The notes under the pieces are model-generated. The model worked only from the letters and a program-made list of their open reading frames with translations, did no database searches and had not been told where the DNA came from. Below, in pieces: positions 26,881-58,304 of a stretch of DNA of 64,000 nt. The first letter of the stretch is position 1. The number at the start of each line of letters is the position of its first letter. The DNA is from Lampris incognitus (lineage: Eukaryota > Chordata > Actinopteri > Lampriformes > Lampridae), in contig NC_079223.1 of the NCBI RefSeq assembly GCF_029633865.1, positions 30,268,782-30,332,781 on the forward strand. The letters run 5' to 3'. The translations under genes and the position numbers were made by a program.

Positions 26881-27540
26881 GTCAGCACCAATAATGAAGC
26901 AATCAAAGTTCATAAAAGCCAGCCTTGTCAGGACACTTGAGTTGGCAAGAAAGATGTGTTGGCATCGATTAATTGTTTCTGGTCCCTTACCCGTGAGGGG
27001 TAATGATGAGATGTACAGTAGGCTAACCCAGCTATGGGTTAAATAGTGCCACTGCCTAGTGGATACCTTGGGGGAGGAATAGGCTACGGGAGTAAACCCC
27101 TACAGAAAATCTACGTCTACAGTGCTGTTGTTTTTTTATTTTTCTTGCCCTTTTGTATCTGTTTAAGTGGGAGAATACTGCTGGTGTCTTGTGTGGCTGC
27201 CACTTCTCCCTCTCGTAGCCCCCCCCTTCCCATCCCCCCCTGTATGTTTGTGCTATGTTCATCTTTTTTCTTGTTCCACCCCATTTATTGTAAAGTGACT
27301 TTGAGTGTTAGAAAAGCACCATATAAGATTGATTTATTATTATATTATTATTATATTATTAGGCTCACCTCAATGAACCACTGGCTGGCTCGTTACTGTA
27401 TTGGACAGGGTTTAGGCTTTGTTGATAACTGGACTTCTTTCTGGGGCTGCCCTTACCTGCTGAAAGCAGATGGCATTCACCCTACTGGGGACAGCACCGC
27501 TCTTTTGTCTAGCAATATAGATAGATGTTTATGGTTTGTT
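26880..27540 (+). mobile_element. LINE ORF fragment with SGNH-hydrolase-like domain, split by a SINE
   Basis: Left of the insertion the frames read as IVIHVST and SGPLP, and right of it as LGFVDNW and ADGIHPT. These are the middle and last blocks of the GDSL/SGNH esterase found in ORF1 of some fish LINEs (the D and H of DGIHP are catalytic). The left part is frameshifted. Confidence 0.65.
27029..27359 (+). mobile_element. SINE-like insertion with (TTA)n tail
   Basis: A 331-bp insert flanked by TAGGCTAACC (27019-27028) and TAGGCTCACC (27360-27369), a near-perfect 10-bp TSD. It ends TTGTAAAGTGACTTTGAGTG, AAAAGCACCATATAA and a TTATTA tail, a 3' end shared by many fish SINEs and LINEs. Confidence 0.75.
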
Positions 27541-27859
27541 TGACACTAGGGACTTATCATTCAGCAGGTTGCAGGTGATTACAGAGCCTGCTAGGTTTAA
27601 ACCTAGTGCAGATGTGGAGTCAACTAGTTTAGTTAATATGTTTGGACAGGGAATTTCTCATAATATAGATTACTGACAGCGTAGTCTATAACATTGAGAC
27701 TGCCTCCCCCTACCCTGTTGTATTGCTCCTTCGCTCTCCTCCCCTAAATGTGTGAATCACAATAATCCAATAATCATTCCCAGCACTGGTGGGGGTGAAA
27801 TGTGCAACAACAACAAAAAGTACCTAATAAACTACAGAACCAAACATACTAAAGTACCC

Positions 27860-29680
27860 TCAGATGAGAAATGGTTCTCTGACCTGGCTTTTCTGGTCCT
27901 CACTAACTCACCTGCAACATTTCAACGCATGATGGAGCTAGTGCTCAGAGGGCCTCCATGGCAGGTGTGCATGGTATACCTGGATGAAGTTCTGATATAC
28001 AGCCCCACATTTGAGGACCATCTCTCTAGTCTACGTGGTTTTCTCCTGCAACCAGGCAGCAGGCCTCAGACTGAACCCCAAAAAGTGCCATTTGGCCCAC
28101 AACCATGTAGTGTTTCTGGGGCATGTTATTTCTTGCCACGGGCTAGAAACACTGACAAAGTCAGAAACTGGCCTACACCCCGCAACCCCACTGAGGTGAG
28201 AACATTTGTGGGCTTATGCGCTTACTATAGACGCTTTGTTAAAGGCTTTGCCCAGTATGCAGCTCCTCTGCGTCACCTAACTTGCAGAGACACACCTTTC
28301 AAATGGACAACTGAATGGAATGTAGCCTTTGAGTATCTGAAGGGGACGCTCTCATCTGCTCCAGTTGTCACTATGCCTGACTTCAACATCCCCTTTAAAG
28401 TGTACACAGACACCTTAGAAGCTGTGGGGGCTGTGTTGGCTCAGGACAGAGCTAGACTAGACAGAGTAGTGGTGTATGTCAGTCAGTCGCTCACTCCTGC
28501 TGAAAGACACCGGTCACATTTGACCGAGAACTGTGGGCCATAGTGTGGGCCGTACGTCAATTCAGACACTACATTGGAGCAGCTGCTTTCACCATTATAA
28601 CGGATCATAAACCCCTATTGAACCTCCGCAGCATGTCCATCGACAAGGATCCTACAGGAAAAATAGCTCGATGGATACTGGAACTGGACCCTTTCAACTG
28701 GATCATACAGCACAAAGATGGACAACAATATACTAATGCTGATGCACTCTCATTGTGACCTCAGGACCCCCTGCCCAGTGCAGTCATGAACTCCTTATGG
28801 GGAGCAACCACCCAGGTGAATGTCATTGGCTTGGACAGGGAGTCAGGTGTTCCACAGACAGACACTATTATCTCAGCCACCTGCTGCCAACCTGCAAGCC
28901 TCTGATCTCACCACAGGGGGGCAGCATGTGCAAATGAACAGTGAGTCCAATGACTTGTTTTTCATACATGCACTTTGACAGGATGGGAGCAGGATGAGAG
29001 AAATGCAACAGGCCGATTAGGACGGTGATGGATTGGATTGGGGGGGGGGGCGACCTCCTCGGTAGTAGACGAGAGGTAGCTCCCGGTGGCTCCGGAAGTT
29101 ATGGACTGAGTATTCTCGTCTCTCTATTGTAAATGGACTATTCTGCTGCACAGGGAATACCTTCCCCACAGGGGACACCCAGTGTCAAATGGTTTTGCCC
29201 TCCTCACTTGTCCCTGATGTGCTGCAGCACCTGCATGGAGGTCCTGATTCATAACATTTCGCAGCGGAACAAGTATGGGAACGAGCGAGGCAGACCTGTT
29301 ACTGGCCCTTTATGTTCAATGATATTCACCAGTGGTGTGAGCAGTGCATCCCCTGTCAAACCCGCAGGGCCCCTGTGCCTAAGCATCGAGCACCAACGGG
29401 GGGGGGGGGGGGGCGGTCTCAAGCAGCTCAACCATTCCAGAGAGTGGCAAGTGAAATTCTTGAACTGCCAGAGACTTCTAAGGAAAACAGATACTACATG
29501 TTAGTAATAGAAGACTACCTCACCAACTTTGTAAACCTGGATGCTCTCCCTAACCAAATAGCCCAAATCAGTAGCACAGTGTTTGTTCAAAGATTATGTG
29601 CTAATTCACGGCATTCCAGAATTGATTCACAGTGATCAGGGCCGGCAGTTTGAGACCAAGATTGCTCAGAGACTGTGTTG
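27860..29680 (+). mobile_element. Second Ty3/gypsy pol fragment, degenerate
   Basis: RT palm motifs start at about 27890, with the catalytic YxDD position reading YLDE, so the second Asp is replaced by Glu. RNase H follows (VYVSQSLTPAERH, ITDHKPLLNL, NADALS at 28741). The integrase H2C2 zinc motif (CEQCIPCQTR at about 29341-29370) and the start of the core lie in shifted frames up to about 29680. A G-rich, non-pol stretch at 28960-29150 looks like a further insertion. No LTRs were recognised. Confidence 0.75.
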
Positions 29681-29702
29681 ACTCTCAGGGATTAAGAAAA
29701 TG

Positions 29703-29885
29703 CGCACCACGCCTTATATGTCTCCTCCGATACATGTGGAGTCGCCAGCCGCTTCTTTTCACCTGACAGTAAGGAGTTTCGCCAAGGGGATGTAGCACGT
29801 GGGAGGATCACGTTATTCCCCCCAGTCCCCCCCCTCGAACAGGTGCCCCGACCGACCAGAGGAGGCACTAGTGCAGCGACCAGGA
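29703..29885 (-). mobile_element. Partial tRNA-type SINE (same family as 59571)
   Basis: The reverse complement matches the middle of the SINE at 60180-60370 (GTCCTGGTCGCTGCACTAG, then the C/G-rich run, CCTGACAGTGAGGAG and TACATGTGGAGTCGCC in the orientation seen here). It is truncated at both ends. Confidence 0.7.
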
Positions 29886-29899
29886 CACACATACATACA

Positions 29900-30070
29900 T
29901 GCACAGCGGACAGACGACGGGATATTCAGCTGCAAACGTTGCGGTTCCTAGCACAAGCCAAGACAGTGTCCAGCCTTTGGTAAGCAATGCTCTAATTGCC
30001 AGGAAAAGAATAATTTTGGTAAACAGTGTTTCTCAAAAAGAAAAGAGGGGAATAAAGGAAAATCTGTAAA
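29900..30070 (+). pseudogene. CCHC zinc-knuckle remnant of an LTR element
   Basis: One frame reads as a Cys-rich stretch (CPAFGKQCSNCQEKN..GKQCFSKRK), like the double knuckle at the end of gypsy Gag. No intact frame surrounds it. Confidence 0.5.
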
Positions 30071-30700
30071 CATTGTGGACGAATTTCCATTCATTCCCTA
30101 GTAACTGCGAGGAAAGAGCTAAGTGGCTAGCGAAGATTCGGAGGGATGCATTTACCGTCACCAAGAGTACAAAAGTGTGTAGTCGGCTTTTTTAACCTGG
30201 TGATTTCGCTGTGCCAGCTACAGGTGTGTTAGGGAGGCTCAAGGAAGGAACTGTCCTCACACTCTTTGCATGGAATGAGTACTCCAAAGCTGCATCCAGG
30301 CTAGGTGTGTGGGAGTGCTGGGAGCGTCCTGCTGTCGCCCCTCTGCCAGCTCTGGACTCCTCTAATAATGAGGTGGATGTCAGCAGCTGTCTGCAAGAGC
30401 ATGGCTATTGCGTGGTTCCTAATCCTGCCGATGTACATCGCACTCACGATGCGATGTACATCGTTGACCGTGATTTTAGGTATGTCCTGCAAACAGTGAG
30501 TGTAAAACAAAGCCATCTCTTCTCTCAACAAACCAGACCGGAAGTTCTTGTGCAAGTACTCGGACGTCGGAAGTCGAACGACGCCATCTTACGCACCCAG
30601 GCTATTGCTCACCTGGGGCATTGTCATTACCCGATCTGTTACGGAAACCGACAGTCAGAGCGACCGCCTCCACCAGTCGCTACAGTATGACGTCATTATT
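30070..30700. other. Unassigned stretch with a 159-codon open frame
   Basis: A plus-strand frame at 30211-30690 encodes a protein with HRTHDAMYIVDRDFRYVLQ. I do not recognise the family. It resembles decayed transposon coding sequence more than a host exon. It contains the perfect hairpin at 30429-30463. Confidence 0.3.
30429..30463. repeat. Perfect hairpin, 14-bp arms
   Basis: CGATGTACATCGCA at 30429-30442 and its exact complement at 30450-30463 are separated by 7 bases. Confidence 0.9.
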
Positions 30701-32590
30701 TTGCTTGTGAGGTACCTGTGTGGATTTGGAATGGAGTGTTTACTCACTTTATTATTAAAAATGTACATTCCACGAACCCCTAGCCCACTGTTTAAAATAA
30801 AGGTATGTTGCTTTTTTGTTTTTTGATTTTTTTGCATTTGTACGTTAGGAAAAGTTAGGCAAATTGTTGGGTTTATTGATGTGACAAAATGTTACACAGC
30901 CACCTGCCACCACTAGGGAGCACTGCGGCCCCCTCTTCCCGCGCTAGTGATTCACTGTTAATTGGTTAATTTAGTAGAAAAAGATGGAGCCAAATCCTTT
31001 GCCTGTTGACAATATTACTTTTTATTAATAACTGATTAATGATGATAAAACCCAAACATACTGGATAACAACACTAGGTAATAGATATAAGTGGCTACTC
31101 TATTGTATGTTGTTGCCCTTGTGAACTGTTTATCGTCAGTGTTATCCAAAAAATACATTATCTTCATTCTGATGTTGAAATCCACATATATCACTCTGTT
31201 TTAAAATTTATCAAACTTTTTTTTCCCCAAAAGAAATCACAAATCTCAGGCAGCTTTCACATTTTTTTCATTTCTGAGTAAATAAAGCAATTTTTTGCAG
31301 AAAACCTGCAAAAATGTTCTCATAAAATGACTGTATATCAATGCTGAGATTTAGCTAAAATACTTGATAATGTTCATATTCTCCTTCATCCTGTGGAATT
31401 AGGTTGCCTTTAGTCAGTCCAAGTTCAGTCTGAAGGCAACACCATAAGTGGATCTACATCGTCCTATAAGTCTACAGGTACAATATAGTAAAACAGGTTT
31501 ATAAGAATTTACATACCATCAGTTGCAATTTTTTGCAAACCTTCAAAGAGTAGAAAAGAGTGTGAATATTACACAACACACAAACAAACCCAGCCAATAA
31601 ATAGCACATTAGTTGTGGGCCATAGGAGAAAATAAAATAAAGTTCCTCGAAGGAATACAACTTGCTCTGTACTAAAAAAAAAAAAAAAAAAAATAGGTGC
31701 CCATACAACAAAGAGAACAACAGGATAACAATTCTGCTCAAGTCACTCTTTCAAGTTACAAACGACATTCAGTATATGCAGTTGATTGGGTTTTAATCCT
31801 AAAATTGTATTAAAGTAGGACTAAAATTAGATTCAAACAATGTCTATGCTTGATTTCAAACATGGTTATGTACTATGAGTACATTTAAACATGCCCTTTG
31901 CCCTTTGGTTTATTGTCTAATCCACATTCATATGTAGATACTTGTTGAATATTGTAGTAGGGATATTTACATCAAACCCTCCAATTAGCATCGGTACTCA
32001 TAACATTTTCTAAATTTTTTAAAGGAATATCTATGTCTTTTTTGTTTCAAAATATAATACTTTCCACAATAGTAAAGTTAGTAAAGTAATAGTAAATAGT
32101 AAAGTAATAGTAAAATTGGAAGAACTAAGCCTGTTTCCCTACTGCTGAAATCTCACTGATGAATACATTGGGAATCGTTAAAAATTGTTAATCATTTTGT
32201 GAGCATCCATTGTATTCCACTTGAAGCAGTTTTCCTTCCTAATTCGGGTCCAACTTTAAAATATTGTGAACATAATTAAAGAAGAATGTCAGGAAAAAAA
32301 ACACACTTAAGAATTTTCAGAAGAATGTAAAAACAACAAAAATGTTAGAAAAATTGTCTTTGCGTGAATTACTTCAAGTATGATCGATCTTGATGTGAGA
32401 CTCATCGGTGCTTGGTCAAGCCTGCTATTGCGCTCTAAGGTCTTAAATCCGAATAAAAAACATACATACACTTGATCACATCTTCATCCACAAGTAACAG
32501 TAGTGTTTGTGCATGTGTGTGTGTGTGTGTGTTGGTGCGCACCTGTGTGTAGTGTGTGTTGGAAAGTCTGTACTGATAATACATACTGTT
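30700..32590. other. Intergenic and chrna1 3' UTR side
   Basis: AT-rich sequence without a gene. The chrna1 3' UTR must begin at 32629 and run leftward. Minus-strand AATAAA occurs near 31910, but I could not choose the true polyadenylation site. Confidence 0.4.
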
Positions 32591-32629
32591 AAGTGACTAA
32601 ATAAACGTAGGGCAATGTGTGAAAGGCCT

Positions 32630-51806
<19,177 letters not shown>

Positions 51807-52734
51807 CTGTGACAGACAGAAAAAATATGAGACAGAATAGTAAATAACAGAGTCAGAAGTTTAAACTGCTATGTGTATTTCTATTTAAATCCTGACCCCT
51901 TCGCCTTCAGCAGTGTGTGAATAACAACAGGCAGCAGATGTACTGCACGTTTGCCAATATCTGCCGTTTCCGAACATCTTAGAAATCGGTCGAGAATGGG
52001 ATTGTTTTTATCACAAATATTGGGCTACCCTTGGGGATATTTCCTAGTTATATTATGCTTCAGGAAAGCCAAAATATCACAGATAGCACACTGAACAAAC
52101 TTTGGCCAATGAAGTGGCTGCCATGTCAATTTGCCAAGTTGATGATATACTAACCTCTCTGTTAAATGTGATGTCTGTACTGTGGAAAGCCTCTCAGTAT
52201 TCATCAATCACTAGAGACATAGTAATTCTATATGTCTACTCTGGAAACTGTGGTACGAAAGCCAGTTTTCGAGGTGGAAGGTATAAATATATGTAAGTTT
52301 TACATTTTAAATTTGCAAAAAAGCCTCTCCATTCAAGGATGACAGTTTAATCCTGCTTAACCCATGTACAGCAGAGTTTGGCACAAATAATCATGCTGGT
52401 GATATGTTTGAATAATAATTTGGACAATTATCTCTGGGGTCACTCTGAACTGGTTTTACTTCTATATTCTAAGCAGAAGATTTTACTTCCTAATTGCAAT
52501 TCGTCTTGATTGTGTCATGTACTCAATTCTCACGCAGCTGACAGATAGTTTTTTTTGTGGTCCAAGCTGAGGGGGCTGGGGCCACGTGTTGCAAAGCAGT
52601 GTGGCTCCCAGTACAAGCAATGCTGGGAACGCGATTGTAATTGCTGAGAGTATTACTATTATTATTACTATTATCATTATTATTTATTATTTCATCCATT
52701 GGTAAATGTGGTAGTGCAGCATACACCCTAAAAG

Positions 52735-53276
52735 TTATGTACTTGACATTTTCAGGGGAGGTATAGAATGGTACACATGCGACACCAAAAATGACACATA
52801 TTGACCAGCAGGTGACGCTATAATAAAGTTAAGCGCATTTTGGCCAGTAACTCCCACATTACATATCGCACATTCAAAAAACCTTACATGCAGATGTTTC
52901 CTGAATACAGCTGAATCTCGAGATATAGGCCATGCCCATTTTCGCAAAATTGCGAATCTTTTTTTTTCCAACTCCTCCTAGACTGTAATAGTCTGAGATG
53001 CACAAAACTTTGCACATAGAATTTATGGCACCTCATGATCAATACTTATTAAAAGAATTTTTATAATCCAAAAAATGCAAATGTTATAAAGGTCCAACTT
53101 CCTCCAGGTTGCAGGCAAAACAGGAAGTGCTACATCTCGGTAACAATCAGTCCTATCAACACGAAATTTGGCTCAGTAGTTTCTCACGTCTCACTGGGGC
53201 GCTGTGCAGAATTTGGCGCCAATCGGTCACCAGTTGGCGTTTTTTCACAAAATTGCAAAATATACTGTTATGTCAT
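52735..53276 (+). repeat. Dispersed repeat with GCGCC/TTTTTCACAAAATTG motifs, copy 1
   Basis: The last 200 bp (53095-53265) aligns by eye with 58120-58285: AAAACAGGAAGT, ACAATCAGTCC, GGCGCCAATC and TTTTTCACAAAATTG occur in the same order. It is a non-coding repeat of unknown class. Confidence 0.55.
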
Positions 53277-54088
53277 TGTCCAAATCAAGAAGCAATACTT
53301 TTGTCTTTTTTTTAACTCTTTATTGTCCACCCTCTCACTCCGGTAAATTCTCCTTCCCCTTACTTCCTGTCTCTCTGTTCTCGCGATATCCTCCACTATA
53401 CTACATCTTTCTCTCTGTTAGTTACAGTTGTCCTTACTTTAACATCAACATAATACATCTAATGACAAATGATGAATGAAATGTCTTGGGTTTTTTTTCC
53501 ATTCTCAAACATAAACAGACATATTTGAACATTTCTGTTAAACCATTATCTATATTCTTAAACCAACATATTTCAAACATGTTCCAATCAATCTAAAATC
53601 TCAATGTTCAATAAATCCACTTTTTTTTAAAGCTAAATTAAACAGATTCGGTTTCCTGCTCCTATGTATCTTAATTAAGTGTCTCTGTTTCGGGCTGGCT
53701 TCTTGATAATTCTGCCACTTCTGGTAACGCGTTGATTATCTGGCACCGATACAGTTTCATGGGGGAACTCTGCTGGAGCGCTCAGATCATCCTGCATCCT
53801 GTGTCCAAACTCCAGCATCCTCATGTGCATCTACTGGAACTCCGATGTCCTCACGTGCTTCTGCTGGCACAGCAGCATCAAGGTCCATTACCACAGGAGT
53901 GTGACGAGGATGTTTAACATTTCTTGTGAGCCTGGATCCATCTTATGTGTTTATGAGCTCAAAGGAATAGTCTGAGGTGTTTCTCAGGAGTACATAACAA
54001 GTGTCTCTGAATTTAGAATGCACTTTACCATCTGTACTGGCAATGTACACCAACTTTGAAGTTGTGTTCCTTTGCTCTGTTTGTCTTG

Positions 54089-54580
54089 TCAGCATAGTAT
54101 TTCATTTTGTCTGTATTCTTGGTGGTGTTTTTGAATTTCCTTTGTTTTTTCCTCTTCTTCCACCAGGTTTGGTAACTTGGTACGAATGTCTTGTCCCAAC
54201 ATGAGCTTGGCTGGTGTTTCTCCTGATGCTCGGTGTGGTGTTGAGCGATACGCCAGGATAATCTTTGGGAGTTCCTCTCTCCATTTCTTTTCTTCTCTGT
54301 CAGCTGCTCTGAAGGCCTTCTTCAGGTATCTGTGAAACTGTTCTATTTTACCATTTAATTTTGGATAACACGGTGATGCGCGTATGTGCTTGATTCCACA
54401 CGTTGTTACAAAAGATTGAAATAGCTGTCCAACAAACTGCTTGCCATTGTCTGTGACAACCTCTAGAGGATATACAAACGGACCAAATATTTTTGTCAAC
54501 TCCTTAATGACTGTGGCTGAAGATATGTCATTTATGACAATTGCCTCTGGGTATGAAGTATAATAGTCAGTTAGAGTCAA
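54089..54580 (-). pseudogene. Gypsy integrase core
   Basis: 163 open codons. VVTDNGKQFVGQLF carries the second Asp and NGKIEQFHRYLKKAF the Glu of the DDE triad. The first Asp segment is partly upstream and separated by a stop. Its C-terminus is Lys/Glu-rich. Confidence 0.8.
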
Positions 54581-55392
54581 TATGTAGTTGTTCTGTATAG
54601 GACCTACTAGGTCAACGCCTAACTTAGTCCAGGGTCTAGGTGGCAGTTAAAGTGGTTGAAGAGGTTGATTGTCATGCAGCGGCTGGTTGAGCACACAAGC
54701 AGAGCAGTTTCTGATCAGTCTTTCAACATCTAAGTCCATATTGGGCCAATAGAATTTGCTCCTCAGATATTGTTTTGTGTGGACCACTCCCTGGTGGGTC
54801 TCGTGTGCGATTTTCAGTGCTTTTTTCACTTTCTGTTTCGGTAACACAATCCTCTTAGTATCAGTCCATCATATGTCGATAACTCGCCCGAGCATCTATC
54901 GTATGGCTGTAGTTCTTCTGGCATTGGGTTCGGCCATTTTCCTGTTTCCACTATTATTGTCAGTTGTTTTAGTGTTTGATCCACTGTCATCGCGTGTTTA
55001 ATGTCCTCAAGTGTCATAGCTTGCAAATCATGCATAGTTATGGAAAACACTTTGTCCACATATGGTTCAACATACCCATTTTCTTCTGTTTCTGGTAAGG
55101 GTATTCTTGACAGTGAATCTGCTACATTAGATTTTTCCACAGCGTGTTCTATTTTGTAGTCATATGGTTGTAGTCTTAACCCCAGTCTTTGAATTCTGGG
55201 TGGTTAAAAGTGTGACTTCTCGGGGTTGAACATGTATATGAGAGGTTTGTGATCCATTTGGAGTGTGAACTTGCCTCCCCATAAGTATGTTCTAAAGTGT
55301 TCGACTGCCCATACACATCCTAGAGTTTCTCACTCTATCTGGGAATAGTGTCTTTCAGTAGGAGTCAGTGAGCGGCTTGCATAAGCGATTGG

Positions 55393-56154
55393 CTAATTCT
55401 GTCCATCTGTTTGTTCCTGTAGCAAGACTGCCCCAAGTCCCACTGGGCTTGTATCACTTATGACTACAGTTGGTGCATTGATCTTGTAGTACACTAGGTA
55501 TGGTTCACTTACCAGTGCTCTTTTCATTTTATTGAATGACCTTTCTGTCTGTGACATCCACTCCCACACTTGTCCTTTCTGTGTTTGTGTCCTAAGTGGT
55601 TCTGATATGTTTGCATAGTCAGGTATGAATTTCATCAGAAATCCACATGTGCCTAAGAAGGAACGCGGTTGTTGCACATGATCAGGTCTCGGGGCATTAC
55701 AAACAGCCTCTATTTTTCTCACATGTCCTAACATCTCAATCTGTTGTAACCCAAAAACACATTTCAGGGTTAGACCTCTGTCTTTGCATTTCTGCAATAC
55801 TTGTTGCAGTCTTTTTTCCAGTTCTTTCTCATTTTTAGCATGTACTACCACATCTTCTATGTCGCAAATGGTACCTGGCATCCCTGCTAGCATCGAGTCC
55901 ATAGCCTTCTGACAGGCCTCAGGTGCACTTGACAGTCCAAAGAAAAACTTCCTGAAATGGTAGATCCCTCTGTGTGTGATGAAAGTAGTCAGGTGTCTTG
56001 ACTCTGGGGCTAACTCTACTTGCCAGAATCCTTTTCTTGCATCCAGTTTAGCAAATATTTTTGCTCCTTCCACAGCTTGCAGTATACTGTCCACAGTTGG
56101 TACTGGATGTCTCCCTCGGATTACAGCTTTTTTACTTTCTGGAGATCTAGACAT
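55393..56154 (-). pseudogene. Gypsy RT and start of RNase H
   Basis: 253 open codons with [19 protein letters not shown] and [10 protein letters not shown], then RNase H beginning [14 protein letters not shown]. The residue pair that should be the catalytic Asp-Asp is Glu-Asp. The frame ends at a stop in RNase H. Confidence 0.8.
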
Positions 56155-56669
56155 AGTCTCACTTCTCTTGTATCTTTGTTTGGTGTAAGTAGAATATTAG
56201 AAATCCATGCAGATCCTTCATTCACCTCTTCGATGATATCATCCTCAAGCATTTTGTCTAGTTCTGGTTTACAGCTTCTATCATTGGATAAGGGACTCTC
56301 CTCAAACCCTGACCTACAGGTGAGACTTTCTCGACGGTTACTCTGTGACTGTAGCCAGTAATCTGTCCTAGTCCTTTAAAGAGTGACTCCTATTCTTGTG
56401 CTAACTGACCAAATCTAGCGGTCTGGTCCACTGCATTTATATTTACATTTCCTCCAGGAGTCAATATCTTTAATGCAAAGCATGATGTTCTGCCGATCAG
56501 TGTTTCCACGTTTCCTTTAATAACATAAACCTTTTCTGTTATGACATTGTCTTGCCATGCCAGTTGTGCTTTAAAGTGACCTAGACACTTTAGTGGAGTC
56601 TTCTGGCCATAAGGATAGAATCTCTTCTTAGTCTGTTTCGGTTCAGCTTTGTGTGAAAACACTTCCTTA

Positions 56670-57516
56670 TTAAAGATGTTCTCCTATGAGGGTTCTTCCA
56701 CTTTGCATGTCTATTACCATCTTATTCTTTTGATAATTTATTCTTATGATTTCTTTACCTTGTGGATCTATTAGATGTATAAACTCATCAGAGTCTGAGT
56801 CTGAAGGGTCCTCCACTGCTCTTACTGGTTTACACGTTCTTTCACGTTTCTTTTCTTTTTGCAAGCTATTTTTCTTTCTGCACACTCGTGCATAATGTTC
56901 AGTTTTCTTGTAATAACGGCATTTCGCTGTTTTGGCTCTACGTTCATCGGCTTTATGAGTTGCTAGGCCACACCTGAAACACACGGTGTCACTGTTGCAT
57001 TGTTTTTCGTCAGTGCTTTTTCTTCCGGTTCTGTCTGCCTGAGCCGCCCTTGCATTTCTAGTGAGGGTAACATGGATGTCTCTAGTCTTGCTGCTACCAT
57101 TGTTTTGTGAAAACACTTTAGACTTGGCGTGTGCTGCTTCAAAAAGTCTAGCGACATTGAGAGTGCTTTCTAAAGTTAGTCCTTCCTCCTGCAATAATTT
57201 GTCCCGCTGTCATTTCATTGCACACTTTTCCACTATTTGATCCCTCAAGCATGTCGTCTTCTAGTGTGCCAAATTCACATGATTTGGCTAGTTCTCTCAA
57301 AGCATTAACAAAGGCATCAATAGATTCCTTAGAGCACCGAGCGCTCAGTCTAAACTTGTGTCTTTCCAAAACCACATTTCTCCGTGGCGTGAAATACGTG
57401 TCAAGGGCAGCTACTGTCTGAGCAAACGTACCTTTTACTCCCGCAAAGATCCCCTCAGTGGGCGCACCGATACAGTGCCATAGAGTAGCTCTCCGTAATG
57501 CATCCTCTGCATCCAC
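56670..57516 (-). pseudogene. Gypsy Gag with zinc knuckle, frameshifted
   Basis: A capsid-like part (57516-57148) and a second open frame (57194-56670) overlap. The second contains CFRCGLATHKADE and CRYYKKTEHYARVC, two CCHC-like knuckles in which some ligands are replaced (R and Y at Cys positions). Confidence 0.7.
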
Positions 57517-57880
57517 AGATCCACTGGCTATTTAAAAAAAAATGTGTACGATTCCTTCCATATTTTATATTCCGTGTACAGATCCGACGCTTCAAGGTTC
57601 GACGGGGGAGGCGGATATCGCCGAACACATGAGGCTGCCATGGTCCCGATTCCCGACGCCAACGACTCGTGGTCTCCTATTCGAGTTCGTTTCATACGTA
57701 TCAGTTTGAGGTCGTTGCAATTCTCCCCTTTTTATCATCGTCGCCAATGATGTGCCACCCAATAAAGAAACAATACTTATTTTTTAGCTCTCTTTACTGT
57801 CCATCCTCTCACTCCAGTACGTTCTCTCCCCCCTCACATACTGTCTCTGTTGTCGCGATATCTTCCACTTCACTACATAT

Positions 57881-58037
57881 TGTAACGTGCATGGATAAGT
57901 AGACACGCTGGCCACTGGCTCGCGGGTCTGACCCTTTAGTCGAGCGGTTAGCGATGTCTCCTGCGGTGCGGGCGATACGGATTCGCTTCCCGGCCGCGGC
58001 AGTTCCTGTGGTTGCGTTGTCCCCCGAATTCGTTACA
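57881..58037. mobile_element. 157-bp LTR-like element with tRNA-like body
   Basis: It starts TGTAACG and ends CGTTACA and is flanked by ATAT on both sides (57877-57880, 58038-58041). Inside is a tRNA-like stretch (TAGTCGAGCGGTTAGCGATG as A-box, GGATTCGCTTCCC as B-box). Solo LTR or TRIM-like element. A diverged relative is at 35095-35204. Confidence 0.6.
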
Positions 58038-58079
58038 ATATGCTGTAGGTTTTTAAGTCCAATCAGCGTAAAACTACCC

Positions 58080-58300
58080 CCCCCCCAAAAAAAATAAATG
58101 TAAAAGTTATAAATGAACAAGTTCCTCTGGTTGCAGTCAAAACAGGAAGTTTTGCATATCTCGACAACAATCAGTCCCGTTAACACAAAACTCAGCTCAG
58201 TTGTATCCCATGTCCCACCCAGGCTCTGTGCAAAATATGGCGCCAATCAGCCACTAAATGGCGCTTTTTCACAAAATTGTGAGATAAGCGAAATCTGTTT
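58080..58300 (+). repeat. Dispersed repeat, copy 2
   Basis: Direct-orientation relative of 53095-53276, separated from it by the gypsy element. Confidence 0.55.
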
Positions 58301-58304
58301 TTGT

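Larger units (their letters stand above)
53277..57876 (-). mobile_element. Third Ty3/gypsy element, degenerate, with short LTRs
   Basis: Minus-strand domains lie in order from the right: Gag (57516-57150), CCHC knuckle (about 56990-56880), protease/RT start (56662-56390), RT (56154-55393), RNase H, H2C2 zinc finger (54847-54650) and integrase core (54580-54090). Sequences at about 53277-53405 and 57751-57876 are direct repeats of about 126-129 bp and are taken as LTRs. Their limits are uncertain and no TSD was found. The RT active-site YxDD position reads DIED. Several stops are present. Confidence 0.75.

Noticed and set aside
57905..57985. tRNA gene
   Set aside because: A- and B-box-like motifs are present, but no convincing cloverleaf could be built and the stretch lies within an LTR-like element.
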